From NCBI RefSeq assembly GCF_004340665.1, contig NZ_SLWO01000001.1, forward strand, positions 622,450 through 686,449: a stretch of 64,000 nt of DNA. The letters run 5' to 3'. Position 1 is the first letter of the stretch. The number at the start of each line of letters is the position of its first letter. A program made the translations under genes and the position numbers. The stretch comes from Pedobacter psychrotolerans. GTDB taxonomy: Bacteria; Bacteroidota; Bacteroidia; Sphingobacteriales; Sphingobacteriaceae. Of the stretch, positions 17,400 to 26,157 are shown piece after piece. The notes under the pieces are model-generated. The model was not told where the DNA came from. It ran no database searches and saw only the letters and a program-made list of their open reading frames with translations.

Positions 17400-18643
17400 A
17401 AATGTTTACCAGATACAATCAGATCCTGATTTTTATAAGCGTTTTTGGTCTGCTTTTAATCGGATTTCTTTTTTACCGGATGCTGGTTTATTATCTTGAC
17501 AGGCAAATTGATCATGACCTTGTTGAAGAAATAATGGAGGTTAAAGAATACTCTGTTAAAGGAAATTTCTATGAACCTCATGAATTTGAAGATTTGGTTG
17601 TCCAATATCATAAAATTGCAAAAATTCAGGCTTCTACCACCTACGCTGATACACTATTTTATAATCCGATAAAACATCGGAAGGAAACAGCAAGATACCT
17701 TAAAACTGAGCTTTTACTTAATGGACATCCCTACAAGGTACTGGTGATTGCTTCAAAGTTTGAACGGGAGGAGCAAATTAAAAATATTTGCCTGATCATT
17801 CTGATTCCAGTGATGCTCCTTTTTGCTTTGGTTTTACTGGTAAATAGAATTTTACTAAGGAAAATCTGGTCGCCATTTCAACAGCTTCTAAATAATATTA
17901 CCACATTTAATATTAACCGGGATCACCCTTATGAGCCTGTAGATATGCCATTTGAAGAATTTAAACAACTCGATCAGGTATTGCAGGAACTTTCGGCTAA
18001 AGTAAAATCTGATTACACTGAAATTAAACTTTTTACTGAAAATGCTTCTCATGAAATGATGACCCCACTTGCGGTAATTAATTCAAAGCTGGATAATATG
18101 TTGCAATCTAATACTTTAGGTAAAGAAGATGGCGAAACTTTAATTGAACTGTATAAGGCTACATCCCGGCTAACTAAACTTAACCAATCATTACTGTTAC
18201 TGGTTAAGATTGATAACAATTTGTTGCAGGACCAGGAACAGGTAAACCTGAAATTAATGGTGGAAGACAAAATTATTTATTTTCAGGAGTTGATTAGTGA
18301 AAGAAAGATCACAGTTGATTTAACGCTGATGGATGTTACGCTTTCTGCAAGCCGACAATTGTTGGAGATACTCATAAATAATTTGTTCAGTAACGTGATC
18401 AGGCACAATTATGAAGGTGGTAAAATTGAGATTAAACTCGAAGAAGGCAAAATTACCTTTGCCAATACCGGTCATACTGCTGCCCTTAATCCTGAGCGCA
18501 TATTTGAACGTTTTTATAAAGATAATGCTTCTGAAGGGACAGGTTTAGGCTTGGCCATTCTTAAACAGATTTGTAACCGGCAAAACTACCTGTTGGAATA
18601 TGCTTACCATCGCGATCTGCATATTTTCACTGTAACTTTTTAA
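17396..18643 (+). CDS. sensor histidine kinase, partner of the adjacent response regulator
   Basis: A 415-residue inner-membrane kinase. Membrane helix 1 is at about 10-30, a periplasmic sensor of about 100 residues follows, and helix 2 is at about 132-152. The dimerisation/phospho-acceptor domain carries His219 in NASHEMMTPLAV. The ATP-binding domain has the N box (INNLFSNVIRHN) and the G2 box (EGTGLGLAIL). The ATGA overlap with the response regulator gene shows translational coupling. A second in-frame ATG at 17402 could also be the start. Metal sensing is inferred from the divergent efflux operon. Confidence 0.92.
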   Translation: MKMFTRYNQILIFISVFGLLLIGFLFYRMLVYYLDRQIDHDLVEEIMEVKEYSVKGNFYEPHEFEDLVVQYHKIAKIQASTTYADTLFYNPIKHRKETARYLKTELLLNGHPYKVLVIASKFEREEQIKNICLIILIPVMLLFALVLLVNRILLRKIWSPFQQLLNNITTFNINRDHPYEPVDMPFEEFKQLDQVLQELSAKVKSDYTEIKLFTENASHEMMTPLAVINSKLDNMLQSNTLGKEDGETLIELYKATSRLTKLNQSLLLLVKIDNNLLQDQEQVNLKLMVEDKIIYFQELISERKITVDLTLMDVTLSASRQLLEILINNLFSNVIRHNYEGGKIEIKLEEGKITFANTGHTAALNPERIFERFYKDNASEGTGLGLAILKQICNRQNYLLEYAYHRDLHIFTVTF

Positions 18644-18653
18644 AATATATGCT

Positions 18654-19346
18654 ATGGGTTCATTCCATGAAGAAAAACACCTCAAAAGCTCAGCATTCAT
18701 ATCTGATATAGTAATTGGAATGAGTGATGGGCTTACCGTTCCTTTTGCACTTGCTGCGGGTTTGAGCGCTGCTGTAAGTAGCAATTCCATTATCATTACG
18801 GCAGGCATAGCCGAAATCATTGCAGGTTGTATTGCTATGGGACTTGGCGGATACCTGGCTGGTAAAACGGAACAGGAGCATTACGAAAGCGAACTCAGCA
18901 GGGAATATCTAGAAGTGGAAAAAGTGCCTGAAAAGGAAAAGGATGAAGTGAAAGAAATTTTTGCAGGTTACGGATTGGATGCTGTCGCACAGGATTTAAT
19001 TGTAGCACAGTTGAGTAAGGATAAAAAAAACTGGGTTGATTTTATGATGAAGTTTGAACTGGGATTGGAAAAACCTGATATCAACAGGGCCAGAAATAGT
19101 GCGCTAACCATAGGCTTTTCCTATTGCGTTGGCGGCATGCTGCCTTTATCGGCTTATTTCTTTACCTCCAAACCACAAAATGGACTTATCCTTTCAGCTG
19201 TGCTTACGACCTTCTGTCTCTTTATATTCGGCTATTTTAAAAGTAAAGTAACAGGCCAGCCCCCAATAAAAGGTGCTTTAAAAGTTACAGCAATTGGCTT
19301 GGTTGCCGCCGGAGCAGCATTCCTCATTGCCAGACTCATCACTTAG
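18654..19346 (+). CDS. VIT1/CCC1-family iron/manganese transporter
   Basis: A 230-residue membrane protein of the vacuolar-iron-transporter family, which exchanges Fe2+ or Mn2+ for protons. Family marks are ISDIVIGMSDGLTVPFALAAG in the first helix, EIIAGCIAMGLGGYLAG in the second, a charged cytoplasmic segment rich in glutamate (about 75-110) that binds metal in plant VIT1, and three C-terminal helices. It starts ten bases after the kinase gene, so it is likely part of that operon and extends the metal-homeostasis cluster. No ferritin-like extension is present. Confidence 0.9.
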   Translation: MGSFHEEKHLKSSAFISDIVIGMSDGLTVPFALAAGLSAAVSSNSIIITAGIAEIIAGCIAMGLGGYLAGKTEQEHYESELSREYLEVEKVPEKEKDEVKEIFAGYGLDAVAQDLIVAQLSKDKKNWVDFMMKFELGLEKPDINRARNSALTIGFSYCVGGMLPLSAYFFTSKPQNGLILSAVLTTFCLFIFGYFKSKVTGQPPIKGALKVTAIGLVAAGAAFLIARLIT

Positions 19347-19494
19347 TTTTCATTTAATGCAGAGAAAAAATTTAACCATTTAACGAATACACATACAGAC
19401 TTCAGAATGTCTACAGACTTTACACTTAGTTTTGGTATATACTTCAGTTCGCAACTGATAATCAAGTTCACGATTTTAATTTGATCAATAAAAT

Positions 19495-19929
19495 ATGAAA
19501 TTACTTTTTATTGCCCTTTTTGGATTTTTCACCCTGCCAGCATTGTGGATTGGGAATTTTAAAGAAGCGCAGGAACAGGCGAAAGCAAAACATAAACAAA
19601 TTCTCATTAATTTTTCAGGTTCTGATTGGTGTGGTCCATGTATCCGTTTGCGCAGAGAGATTTTAGAATCAGCACCTTTTGAGCAATATGCTGCGGATAA
19701 CCTGATCTTGGTTAGGGCTGATTTCCCCAGACAAAAGAAAAATCAGCTTCCAAAAGAACAAGTTAAGCTGAACGAATCATTGGCCGAAGCCTACAACAAG
19801 GATGGTAAATTCCCATACACGGTACTGGTAGATGAAAATGGCAAGGTGTTGAAAAGCTGGGATGGTTTCCCAAATGAGCAGCCAGAAGCCTTTGTTGCTG
19901 AAATTGAAAAACAAAAAAATAAGCATTAA
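19495..19929 (+). CDS. exported thioredoxin-family protein
   Basis: A 144-residue thioredoxin-fold protein with the active site W-C-G-P-C (Cys46, Cys49) in FSGSDWCGPCIRLRRE. A hydrophobic N terminus (about 1-20) is a signal peptide or anchor, placing the protein in the periplasm. The cis-proline region is FPYTVLVDENGKVL. It is the first of four genes on the same strand (thioredoxin, ApbE, DUF4266, DUF3570); the next gene starts one base after the stop codon. It probably keeps partner cysteines reduced, such as those in the DUF4266 protein. Confidence 0.9.
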   Translation: MKLLFIALFGFFTLPALWIGNFKEAQEQAKAKHKQILINFSGSDWCGPCIRLRREILESAPFEQYAADNLILVRADFPRQKKNQLPKEQVKLNESLAEAYNKDGKFPYTVLVDENGKVLKSWDGFPNEQPEAFVAEIEKQKNKH

Positions 19930-19930
19930 A

Positions 19931-20863
19931 ATGCCAACACCTGTCTCTGTTCACCGACAACTTAAGTTAATGGGTAATCGCTTTGAATTTACCGTGATTG
20001 CCGAAAGCGAGCAGGAGGGGAATATAGCGATTGATGCGGCTATAGCAGAAGTGAAGCGGATAGAAGATTTGCTTACTACCTTCAGCAATACGAGCCAAAC
20101 CTATCAGATTAATGAATTTGCAGGTTTGCAGTCTGTAAAAGTGAGTAATGAAATAATCGGATTGATTGAAAGGGCTAACCGGATTTCGGAAATTACGGAT
20201 GGTGCATTTGATATCTCCTATGGTTCAATTGATAAACGCCTTTGGAATTTTGATCCTCACATGACTGAATTACCAGATCAGGAAACAGCCTTAAAAGCAG
20301 TAAGATTGATCAATTATCGCAATGTGATTTTAGATAAGGCAAATACTACTGTATTTCTAAAAAACAAAGGTATGCGCATTGGTTTCGGTGGAATCGGAAA
20401 AGGCTATGCTGCAGATAAGGCCAAACAGGTATTGCAGCAAAAAGGTATTAAAAGTGGAATAGTTAATGCGGCAGGAGATTTAATTACCTGGGGTACTCAA
20501 GCTAACGGACAGCCATGGACAGTAGGTATTGCTGATCCTGAACAAACCAACAGGCCATTTTCTTCCCTTAAAATCAGTGATATGGCCATTGCCACTTCAG
20601 GTAGTTATGAAAAAAATGTAACTATTAATGGTAAACGTTATTCACATACGATAGATCCCAAAACAGGTTTACCAGTAACTGGGGTAAAAAGTGTGAGTAT
20701 CATTTGCCCTAGCGCCGAACTGGCCGATGCATTGGCTACGCCCGTGATTGTGATGGGGGTTAAGGTTGGACTCGAACTAATCAATCAGATTAAACATGTG
20801 GCTTGCATTATCATCGACGATGATGATCAGGTATTTACTTCAGACAATATTAACATCATATAA
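19931..20863 (+). CDS. apbE: FAD:protein FMN transferase (ApbE family)
   Basis: A 310-residue ApbE enzyme, which attaches FMN from FAD to a Ser/Thr of target proteins. Family features are DGAFDISYGSID, the nucleotide/metal segment FGGIGKGYAADKAK, VNAAGDLITWG, IATSGSY and the C-terminal SHTIDPKTGLPV. I chose the ATG at 19931, one base after the thioredoxin stop; an in-frame ATG at 19862 would overlap that gene. From this start there is no signal peptide, unlike many ApbE lipoproteins, so the enzyme may act in the cytoplasm. The DUF4266 gene follows after one base. Confidence 0.92.
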   Translation: MPTPVSVHRQLKLMGNRFEFTVIAESEQEGNIAIDAAIAEVKRIEDLLTTFSNTSQTYQINEFAGLQSVKVSNEIIGLIERANRISEITDGAFDISYGSIDKRLWNFDPHMTELPDQETALKAVRLINYRNVILDKANTTVFLKNKGMRIGFGGIGKGYAADKAKQVLQQKGIKSGIVNAAGDLITWGTQANGQPWTVGIADPEQTNRPFSSLKISDMAIATSGSYEKNVTINGKRYSHTIDPKTGLPVTGVKSVSIICPSAELADALATPVIVMGVKVGLELINQIKHVACIIIDDDDQVFTSDNINII

Positions 20864-20864
20864 T

Positions 20865-21095
20865 ATGAAATTTTCCAGAACATTTTTCTTGTCAATGGTC
20901 ACTGCGGTTTTATTTACGGGGTTGCTGAGTGCGTGCAGCAGCGTAAAGTCTTACCAAAAAAATAAAATAAATGATGCAGATATGATTCTGTCAGCTCGAA
21001 AAGCACAGAAGTTTGAACAAAGTTTTCAGCTTTACCGAGAGGGTGCTTCCGGCGCTAATGGCGGCAAAAGCGGTGGCGGTTGTGGCTGTAATTAA
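20865..21095 (+). CDS. DUF4266 small lipoprotein with glycine/cysteine-rich tail
   Basis: A 76-residue protein. A lipoprotein signal ends at LLSACSS. The mature peptide contains INDADMILSARKAQKFEQSFQLYREG split around SARKAQKFEQ, then a tail of glycines, a serine and two cysteines ending GGGCGCN, which is the conserved DUF4266 signature. Function is unknown. The stretch EGASGAN resembles the D-G-x-S-G-A-T pattern that ApbE flavinylates, but asparagine stands where the modified threonine would be. The gene is packed between apbE and the DUF3570 gene. Confidence 0.85.
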   Translation: MKFSRTFFLSMVTAVLFTGLLSACSSVKSYQKNKINDADMILSARKAQKFEQSFQLYREGASGANGGKSGGGCGCN

Positions 21096-21109
21096 GTTGA
21101 AGAAAGAAA

Positions 21110-22321
21110 ATGAGAAAAATATATCTTCATGTGCTTTTTATGTACTTTGGTATACTAGGCACCTATGCTCAAACTAAACCTACACCTGCTAAAATAGATA
21201 GCAGTAATTATCAGTCGCGGAAGTTAAAAGTTGATGAGATAAACCTGGTATCAGCATATTACCATCAAGATGGTAATAATTCTGCCGTAACTGGTGGGAT
21301 TGGTACTGAGAAGCTGAGCGATTTTGCAAATACCATAGATCTTCAACTCTCAAAATTTAATAAAAGAGGCCGGAAAAATACCTTTCTTTTTGAGCTTGGT
21401 GTAGATCATTATACTTCAGCTTCATCAGATAAAATTGATCCAAGCACCATTTCTTCTGCTTCATCGGCAGATACCCGTATCTACCCATCTCTAAACTGGA
21501 CGCAATCCAATGAGCAAACCGGCAACTCCTTTGGTTTTACCGGATCATATTCAACAGAATTTGATTATCAATCGATAGGGGCGGGCTTCAATTTAACCCG
21601 TTTATCAAAAGATAAAAATACCCAGTTTGATTTCAAACTTCAGGCTTTTTTAGATCAGTGGACAGTTATTTTGCCTATAGAGCTGCGAACAGGAAATGAC
21701 GGAAAAGGCGGCGAGCAGTATGATACTGCCCCGAGAAACTCTTTTAGTACCTCTTTTTCGCTTTCACAGATCATTAATGAAAAATTTCAGGCAGCGCTAA
21801 TCATTGAGCCATCTTTTCAAAAAGGTTTATTGGCCACAAAATACCAGCGTAATTATTTCACAGATGGATCACTCCGTTCAGAAACATTGCCCGATAAAAG
21901 ATACAAGCTTCCAATTGGATTGCGGATGAACTATTTTTTAGGTGATCGCTTTGTTATCCGAACGTTTTACCGATATTATATGGATAACTGGGGAATCAGG
22001 GCACATACGACAGAACTTGAAGTTCCGGTGAAGATCAACTCATTCTTTTCTATTAGTCCGTTTTACCGCTACAATAATCAGGTGGGGACAAAGTATTTTG
22101 CACCTTATGGACAGCATCAACCTACGGCGCAATATTTTACGAGCGATTATGATCTATCTACATTAAGCAGTGATTTTTATGGCGCTGGGATCAGGTTTGC
22201 GCCGCCAAAAGGCGTATTTGGCTGGCAAAGATTAAATATGTTAGAATTGAGATATGGTCACTACAGTCGTTCAACGGCACTAACATCCAATATTATTTCC
22301 TTAAATCTAAAATTTAAATAG
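21110..22321 (+). CDS. DUF3570 outer-membrane beta-barrel protein
   Basis: A 403-residue exported protein: signal peptide of about 20 residues ending TYAQ, then many alternating amphipathic strands rich in aromatic residues, ending in a strand with the C-terminal pattern ISLNLKFK, as in outer-membrane barrels. Family-typical sequences are VSAYYHQDGNNSAVTGGIGTE (broken after QDGNN) near the N terminus and FRTFYRYYMDNWGI-like strands. DUF3570 has no known function but regularly follows DUF4266 and ApbE genes. It may be the surface or outer-membrane partner of the small lipoprotein. Confidence 0.88.
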   Translation: MRKIYLHVLFMYFGILGTYAQTKPTPAKIDSSNYQSRKLKVDEINLVSAYYHQDGNNSAVTGGIGTEKLSDFANTIDLQLSKFNKRGRKNTFLFELGVDHYTSASSDKIDPSTISSASSADTRIYPSLNWTQSNEQTGNSFGFTGSYSTEFDYQSIGAGFNLTRLSKDKNTQFDFKLQAFLDQWTVILPIELRTGNDGKGGEQYDTAPRNSFSTSFSLSQIINEKFQAALIIEPSFQKGLLATKYQRNYFTDGSLRSETLPDKRYKLPIGLRMNYFLGDRFVIRTFYRYYMDNWGIRAHTTELEVPVKINSFFSISPFYRYNNQVGTKYFAPYGQHQPTAQYFTSDYDLSTLSSDFYGAGIRFAPPKGVFGWQRLNMLELRYGHYSRSTALTSNIISLNLKFK

Positions 22322-22497
22322 GATAGACATTGATTTTGAAGTTAATTATGCTGAATTATAAATTTAGAACGTGCACTTATAAAAGGCTCATTCAGGCTAT
22401 GTAAGTTACTTTACATCATGAAAGAAAATTTCAATTTTTATTGAACCTTGCATTGCTTGCCAAATAGGCCAGTTATTGGATAGGCCTTTAAATCTAT

Positions 22498-23061
22498 TTA
22501 AAGAAGTTCCATGTAATAGGCTGCAAATTCGCGGATTAGTGAATACAGATCACGCCATTCAAAATATTTCGGACTTTCACTGTACAAATTTGTAAAACCA
22601 TATTTCCTGAACAGCATTTTTGTCCTGGTTATGTGATAATATTGAGAAACTACAATCAAACTATTAAAGTGAATTTTATCTTTTAAATTTAAGGTATTTT
22701 TGACTGTAGCTAATGTGTTATCTCCGTAATTATCAACATAGATAAGGGCATTTGGAACCCCATTTCTAACTAAAAAGTCTTTCATTTTATCTCCTTCATA
22801 AAATCCTTCCTTTCCAAATCCGCCACTGACAATAAAACTTTTAACTCTTCCAGATTTATATAATTCTAATCCACATTTCATGCGCTGGTTTAAGCGATCG
22901 GACAATGTGCCATCAGTGTTTACTTTATTGCCTAATATTACCGCTACATCAGCACTGTTTTTACTGCTATGAAGGCCATCGAAAACAGTAAATACCAGGT
23001 GTATAATCAACCATAAAATTATTGTGGCAGACGTTATCAGAAATAATTTCTTAGTCTTCAT
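22498..23061 (-). CDS. YdcF/SanA-family (DUF218) membrane-anchored protein
   Basis: A 187-residue protein with one N-terminal membrane helix (about 5-27) and a DUF218 domain. Family marks are ADVAVILGNKV, LYKSGRVKSFIVSGGFG, the acidic NYGDNTLATVKN and VVSQYYHITRTKMLF. SanA in enterobacteria affects envelope barrier function; the activity of the family is not settled. It faces the DUF3570 gene tail to tail, and no shared terminator is evident. The following lipoprotein gene upstream on the same strand is 71 bases away. Confidence 0.87.
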   Translation of the reverse strand: MKTKKLFLITSATIILWLIIHLVFTVFDGLHSSKNSADVAVILGNKVNTDGTLSDRLNQRMKCGLELYKSGRVKSFIVSGGFGKEGFYEGDKMKDFLVRNGVPNALIYVDNYGDNTLATVKNTLNLKDKIHFNSLIVVSQYYHITRTKMLFRKYGFTNLYSESPKYFEWRDLYSLIREFAAYYMELL

Positions 23062-23132
23062 TAATGAAAGTTACGATGAGATTTAGTCGGTTGGTTAAAG
23101 TACAGCATCTAAATTATCAATTTTCAGCTATT

Positions 23133-23864
23133 TTACCTTGCCAGCTTTTCCATCATTATGCTCAAATTATCTTTTTTTGTTTCAACAATTTTACCATCTG
23201 ACTGAATATGATAGAGCACTTTATCTTGAAGCGCGTTCAAAGGTGCTCCGGTGCGTGTACTATCAGCATATTCATTTACTGTATGCATCGTATTGATTTG
23301 ATCTGGCGTTGAAATGGTGAAAACAGTGCGTTCAGTATGTTCTGCATCCAGCATCCCACTTGCGATCACCTGCCTTCCTTTTATATTTCCCTGATTGTTA
23401 AAAATCAGCAATTCTACAAATGGATAGTAAATGATATTGGGATTAGTTTTTTGAAACGTATAAGCAACGGCTGTTAATTCAGTGTTGACTTTAAACTTAA
23501 ACAATGCGAATGCAATTCCGCCTTGATAGGCTCCCGGTAATTGCGCATAAGAGGCATCAGGATCTGGCTCATAATATTTGCCTTCATCTTTTCGATTATC
23601 TAATTTTGCTATATCGAGTCTTGTGGTGTCACCCGTCATGTTAATGCCATCAAAGGCAAAACGATAAGGCAGCTTTACATCAGGGATAAGAGCCAGGTAA
23701 TTACTGAATTTGGTAGGCTGTGATTGTTGCGTTTCAACATGAGCAGGGCCAACTTCTGTGCTTTTAGCAGTTTCTTTGGTATGGCAAGATGCCAAAACCA
23801 TGCTTGTGAACCCTGTAAAAAATAATACCATAGGACGAAGAAGGTTGAGTTGCGCTTTTTGCAT
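23133..23864 (-). CDS. putative lipoprotein, unknown function
   Basis: A 243-residue protein with a lipoprotein signal (MVLASC, Cys27), followed by a polar linker rich in T, E and Q. The rest is a beta-rich domain with aromatic-rich strands (NPNIIYYPFVELLIFNN) and no recognisable family. The length and layout fit a periplasm-facing or surface-exposed lipoprotein. An alternative start 11 codons later (MVLFFTG) is possible. Downstream of the PAS-kinase gene by 74 bases on the same strand, so co-transcription is possible. Confidence 0.7.
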   Translation of the reverse strand: MQKAQLNLLRPMVLFFTGFTSMVLASCHTKETAKSTEVGPAHVETQQSQPTKFSNYLALIPDVKLPYRFAFDGINMTGDTTRLDIAKLDNRKDEGKYYEPDPDASYAQLPGAYQGGIAFALFKFKVNTELTAVAYTFQKTNPNIIYYPFVELLIFNNQGNIKGRQVIASGMLDAEHTERTVFTISTPDQINTMHTVNEYADSTRTGAPLNALQDKVLYHIQSDGKIVETKKDNLSIMMEKLAR

Positions 23865-23938
23865 TTGAGTTAGTTTAATGGATTAATTGTGCGTTCAATT
23901 AAGCTGATGGCGTTAATGAATGATTGGTTCCCCATCAT

Positions 23939-25060
23939 TTAATCCACTATTACCTTGAAGGTAAATGAGGTTATTTGTTCATTAGAGAGCACTGTAATTT
24001 GCCCGTGATGGGCTTTCGCAATTTCAGAAGCAATATAAAGGCCTAGCCCCAATCCATTCTGACTGGAGTGTGCATTTTGTCTATGAAATGGGTGAAACAA
24101 ATTTGCAAATGAATGTTCTGGAATAGGTTTTCCCTGGTTGGAAATGGAGATTTCCCAATATGAATCATTCGCGACTGCCTTTAGTAAAACAGGTGCATCT
24201 TTTGAACCATGGGTAAGTGCGTTGGCGAGTAGGTTAGAAGTTAGCTGGGCTATCCTTCCACGATCACAATTTACGCCCACCTCAATGTCAAAGTCGAATT
24301 CAATGATTCTTTCCGGCCAGGCCAGTTTCAGTTCTTCGGCTACTTCTTTCAGCAAATCACCCAGATTTACAGTTTCCGGATTAATGGTAATCCCACTACC
24401 GAGACGTCCACGTGCAAAATCCATAATGTTGTCAATCATTTCATGCATCCTTTTAGAACTGGTGTGAAGAACTTTTACCAGTCTTTCTTCATTTTTGGCC
24501 AATGCTGTACGGGCCAGCATTTGAGCTGCACTCATGATTGCTCCAAGCGGATTGCGTAAATCATGACCAAGTACGGCTATAAATTGCTCACGAATCACTG
24601 CATTTTGTTTCTCTCCAGACAGTTCGTTTTCTGCCACCTGTTTAGCCTTTTGCAGATTTTGCTCATACAGGCGACGATCTGTTGCGCGAAACAGTACAAA
24701 CCGCATAAAAACCGGCTGTTCGGTATCTGTTTTTCGTTCTAAACCATTCAGGTATATTGGCATTTTTCCGTTGCCAGTATCAGCTAACTCTACCGTAACT
24801 TCATCAAAATGACCTTGCATGCGTAGTAGCGGCCAAAGATGTGTTTCAAAGTAAATTTTACCACCCACCGCCAGAAGATCTGAAAAACGCTTGTCCCGAA
24901 ATTCATCTGGCGAACCATTCAACCATTCCGCAGCCGTTTTGTTAATTCGTTGGATATTACTCGCCGCATCCGTAATGATAAAGCCACATATTGAATTGTC
25001 GAAAAAATCCTCAAAATCTTCAGCTAAAGGTGAGATAGATGATGGTGTTTTACTGTTCAT
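23939..25060 (-). CDS. cytoplasmic PAS-domain sensor histidine kinase
   Basis: A 373-residue soluble kinase without membrane helices. A PAS domain spans about 18-130 (DNSICGFIITDAASNIQRIN as its first strand pair). His166 in VLGHDLRNPLGAI is the phospho-acceptor. The ATP-binding domain has TSNLLANALTHGSKD and a G2 box NGLGLGLYIASEIAKAHHG split over GLGLGLYIAS. Its start codon lies inside the end of the RsbQ-like hydrolase gene (11-base overlap), so the two are translationally coupled. In Bacillus, RsbQ acts with the PAS domain of the phosphatase RsbP; here a kinase takes that place. No response regulator lies next to it. Confidence 0.92.
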   Translation of the reverse strand: MNSKTPSSISPLAEDFEDFFDNSICGFIITDAASNIQRINKTAAEWLNGSPDEFRDKRFSDLLAVGGKIYFETHLWPLLRMQGHFDEVTVELADTGNGKMPIYLNGLERKTDTEQPVFMRFVLFRATDRRLYEQNLQKAKQVAENELSGEKQNAVIREQFIAVLGHDLRNPLGAIMSAAQMLARTALAKNEERLVKVLHTSSKRMHEMIDNIMDFARGRLGSGITINPETVNLGDLLKEVAEELKLAWPERIIEFDFDIEVGVNCDRGRIAQLTSNLLANALTHGSKDAPVLLKAVANDSYWEISISNQGKPIPEHSFANLFHPFHRQNAHSSQNGLGLGLYIASEIAKAHHGQITVLSNEQITSFTFKVIVD

Positions 25061-25856
25061 TTAATAAAAAAGCTTTAATGGCTGCCGTGGTTTCATCCGG
25101 GGCACTTAGATTTGGGCAGTGGCCAGTGGCATTCATGATCACCAGTGTGCTGTTGGGCATATTTTGGTGCATGTATTCACCTACCTCAATCGGAGCAATT
25201 ACATCGTTGCTGCATTGCAGAATCAACGATGGTAATTTAACGTGAGGTAATATGTGTCGTTTATCTGTTAAAAATGTGGTGCGGGCAAAATGTTTAGCAA
25301 TCTCTGGATCTGTTTTGCAGAAACTGTTAGATAATTCTTCGGCTAATTCCTTCCGGTCTGAATTGCCCATAATCACTGGTCCCATCGCCATAGACCAACC
25401 TAAATGATTACTGTTAAGAGATTCCAGTAACTCATCTATTTCATCTTTTTTAAATCCGCCCGTATAACCCTCGTCATTGATGTAACATGGAGAGGGCGCT
25501 ACCAGGATAAGGCTCTTAAATATTTTTGGTGCAATTTCTGCAGCCATGAGCCCTATAATAGCGCTTACGGAGTGTCCTACAAAAATAATGTCCTGAAGTT
25601 GGAGCGCTGTTGCGATCTCTACGATGTCTGCCGCATAGCCATCCAAATGATCATACTTTTCATAATTGTAGGCAGAAAGATCAGAATTTCCAGCACCCAC
25701 ATGGTCGAACATAACTACCTTATAATCATCTTCAAAAGCAGGAACGATGTAACGCCACATGTGCTGATCGCACCCAAAACCGTGGGCAAACATCATCACC
25801 TGATCGCCTGTTCCTCTAATGGTTACGTTATTTCTCTTTATGATACTCATTAACAA
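25050..25856 (-). CDS. RsbQ-like alpha/beta hydrolase
   Basis: A 268-residue alpha/beta-hydrolase closely resembling Bacillus RsbQ throughout: FAHGFGCDQHMWRYIVPAF near the N terminus, FDHVGAGNSDLSAY, HLDGYAADIVEI, LVAPSPCYINDEG and LPSLILQCSNDVIAP. The catalytic triad reads Ser96 (GHSVSA), Asp218 and His246 (TGHCPNL), almost the same numbering as RsbQ. RsbQ-type proteins are related to the plant receptors KAI2 and D14 and are thought to supply or process a small hydrophobic ligand for a partner PAS domain. The overlapping PAS kinase gene fits that role. An alternative start is the ATG at 25850. Confidence 0.92.
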   Translation of the reverse strand: MLMSIIKRNNVTIRGTGDQVMMFAHGFGCDQHMWRYIVPAFEDDYKVVMFDHVGAGNSDLSAYNYEKYDHLDGYAADIVEIATALQLQDIIFVGHSVSAIIGLMAAEIAPKIFKSLILVAPSPCYINDEGYTGGFKKDEIDELLESLNSNHLGWSMAMGPVIMGNSDRKELAEELSNSFCKTDPEIAKHFARTTFLTDKRHILPHVKLPSLILQCSNDVIAPIEVGEYMHQNMPNSTLVIMNATGHCPNLSAPDETTAAIKAFLLNEQ

Positions 25857-26157
25857 ATGGGATGTTTGCGCAAAGATATGGATTATTGTGCTTATAATAT
25901 ATCTGGATTTAAGACGTAGAACTCAGGCATTGCACCAGCAACAATTTAATTGGGATGAATATCCAAAGCCAATTTATGTAAACCTACATTAGTGCAATTT
26001 AAACACTCACCCTTCAACATATGAGACATTTGTTTCAACATCAGTGCATACAATGGCAATTTATTTCATCTAATTTAGCTCGTTGAAATTGTTATATCGC
26101 ATCAATATTGCGATCTTTTAACAGAAATTTAAAACCCGTAGCCAATATAAATCCATT
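25857..26157. other. intergenic region between divergent genes, no feature seen
   Basis: About 300 AT-rich bases between the RsbQ-like gene (minus strand) and the GH31 gene (plus strand). It must hold two divergent promoters, but I cannot point to a convincing -7 element, operator or hairpin. Confidence 0.5.
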
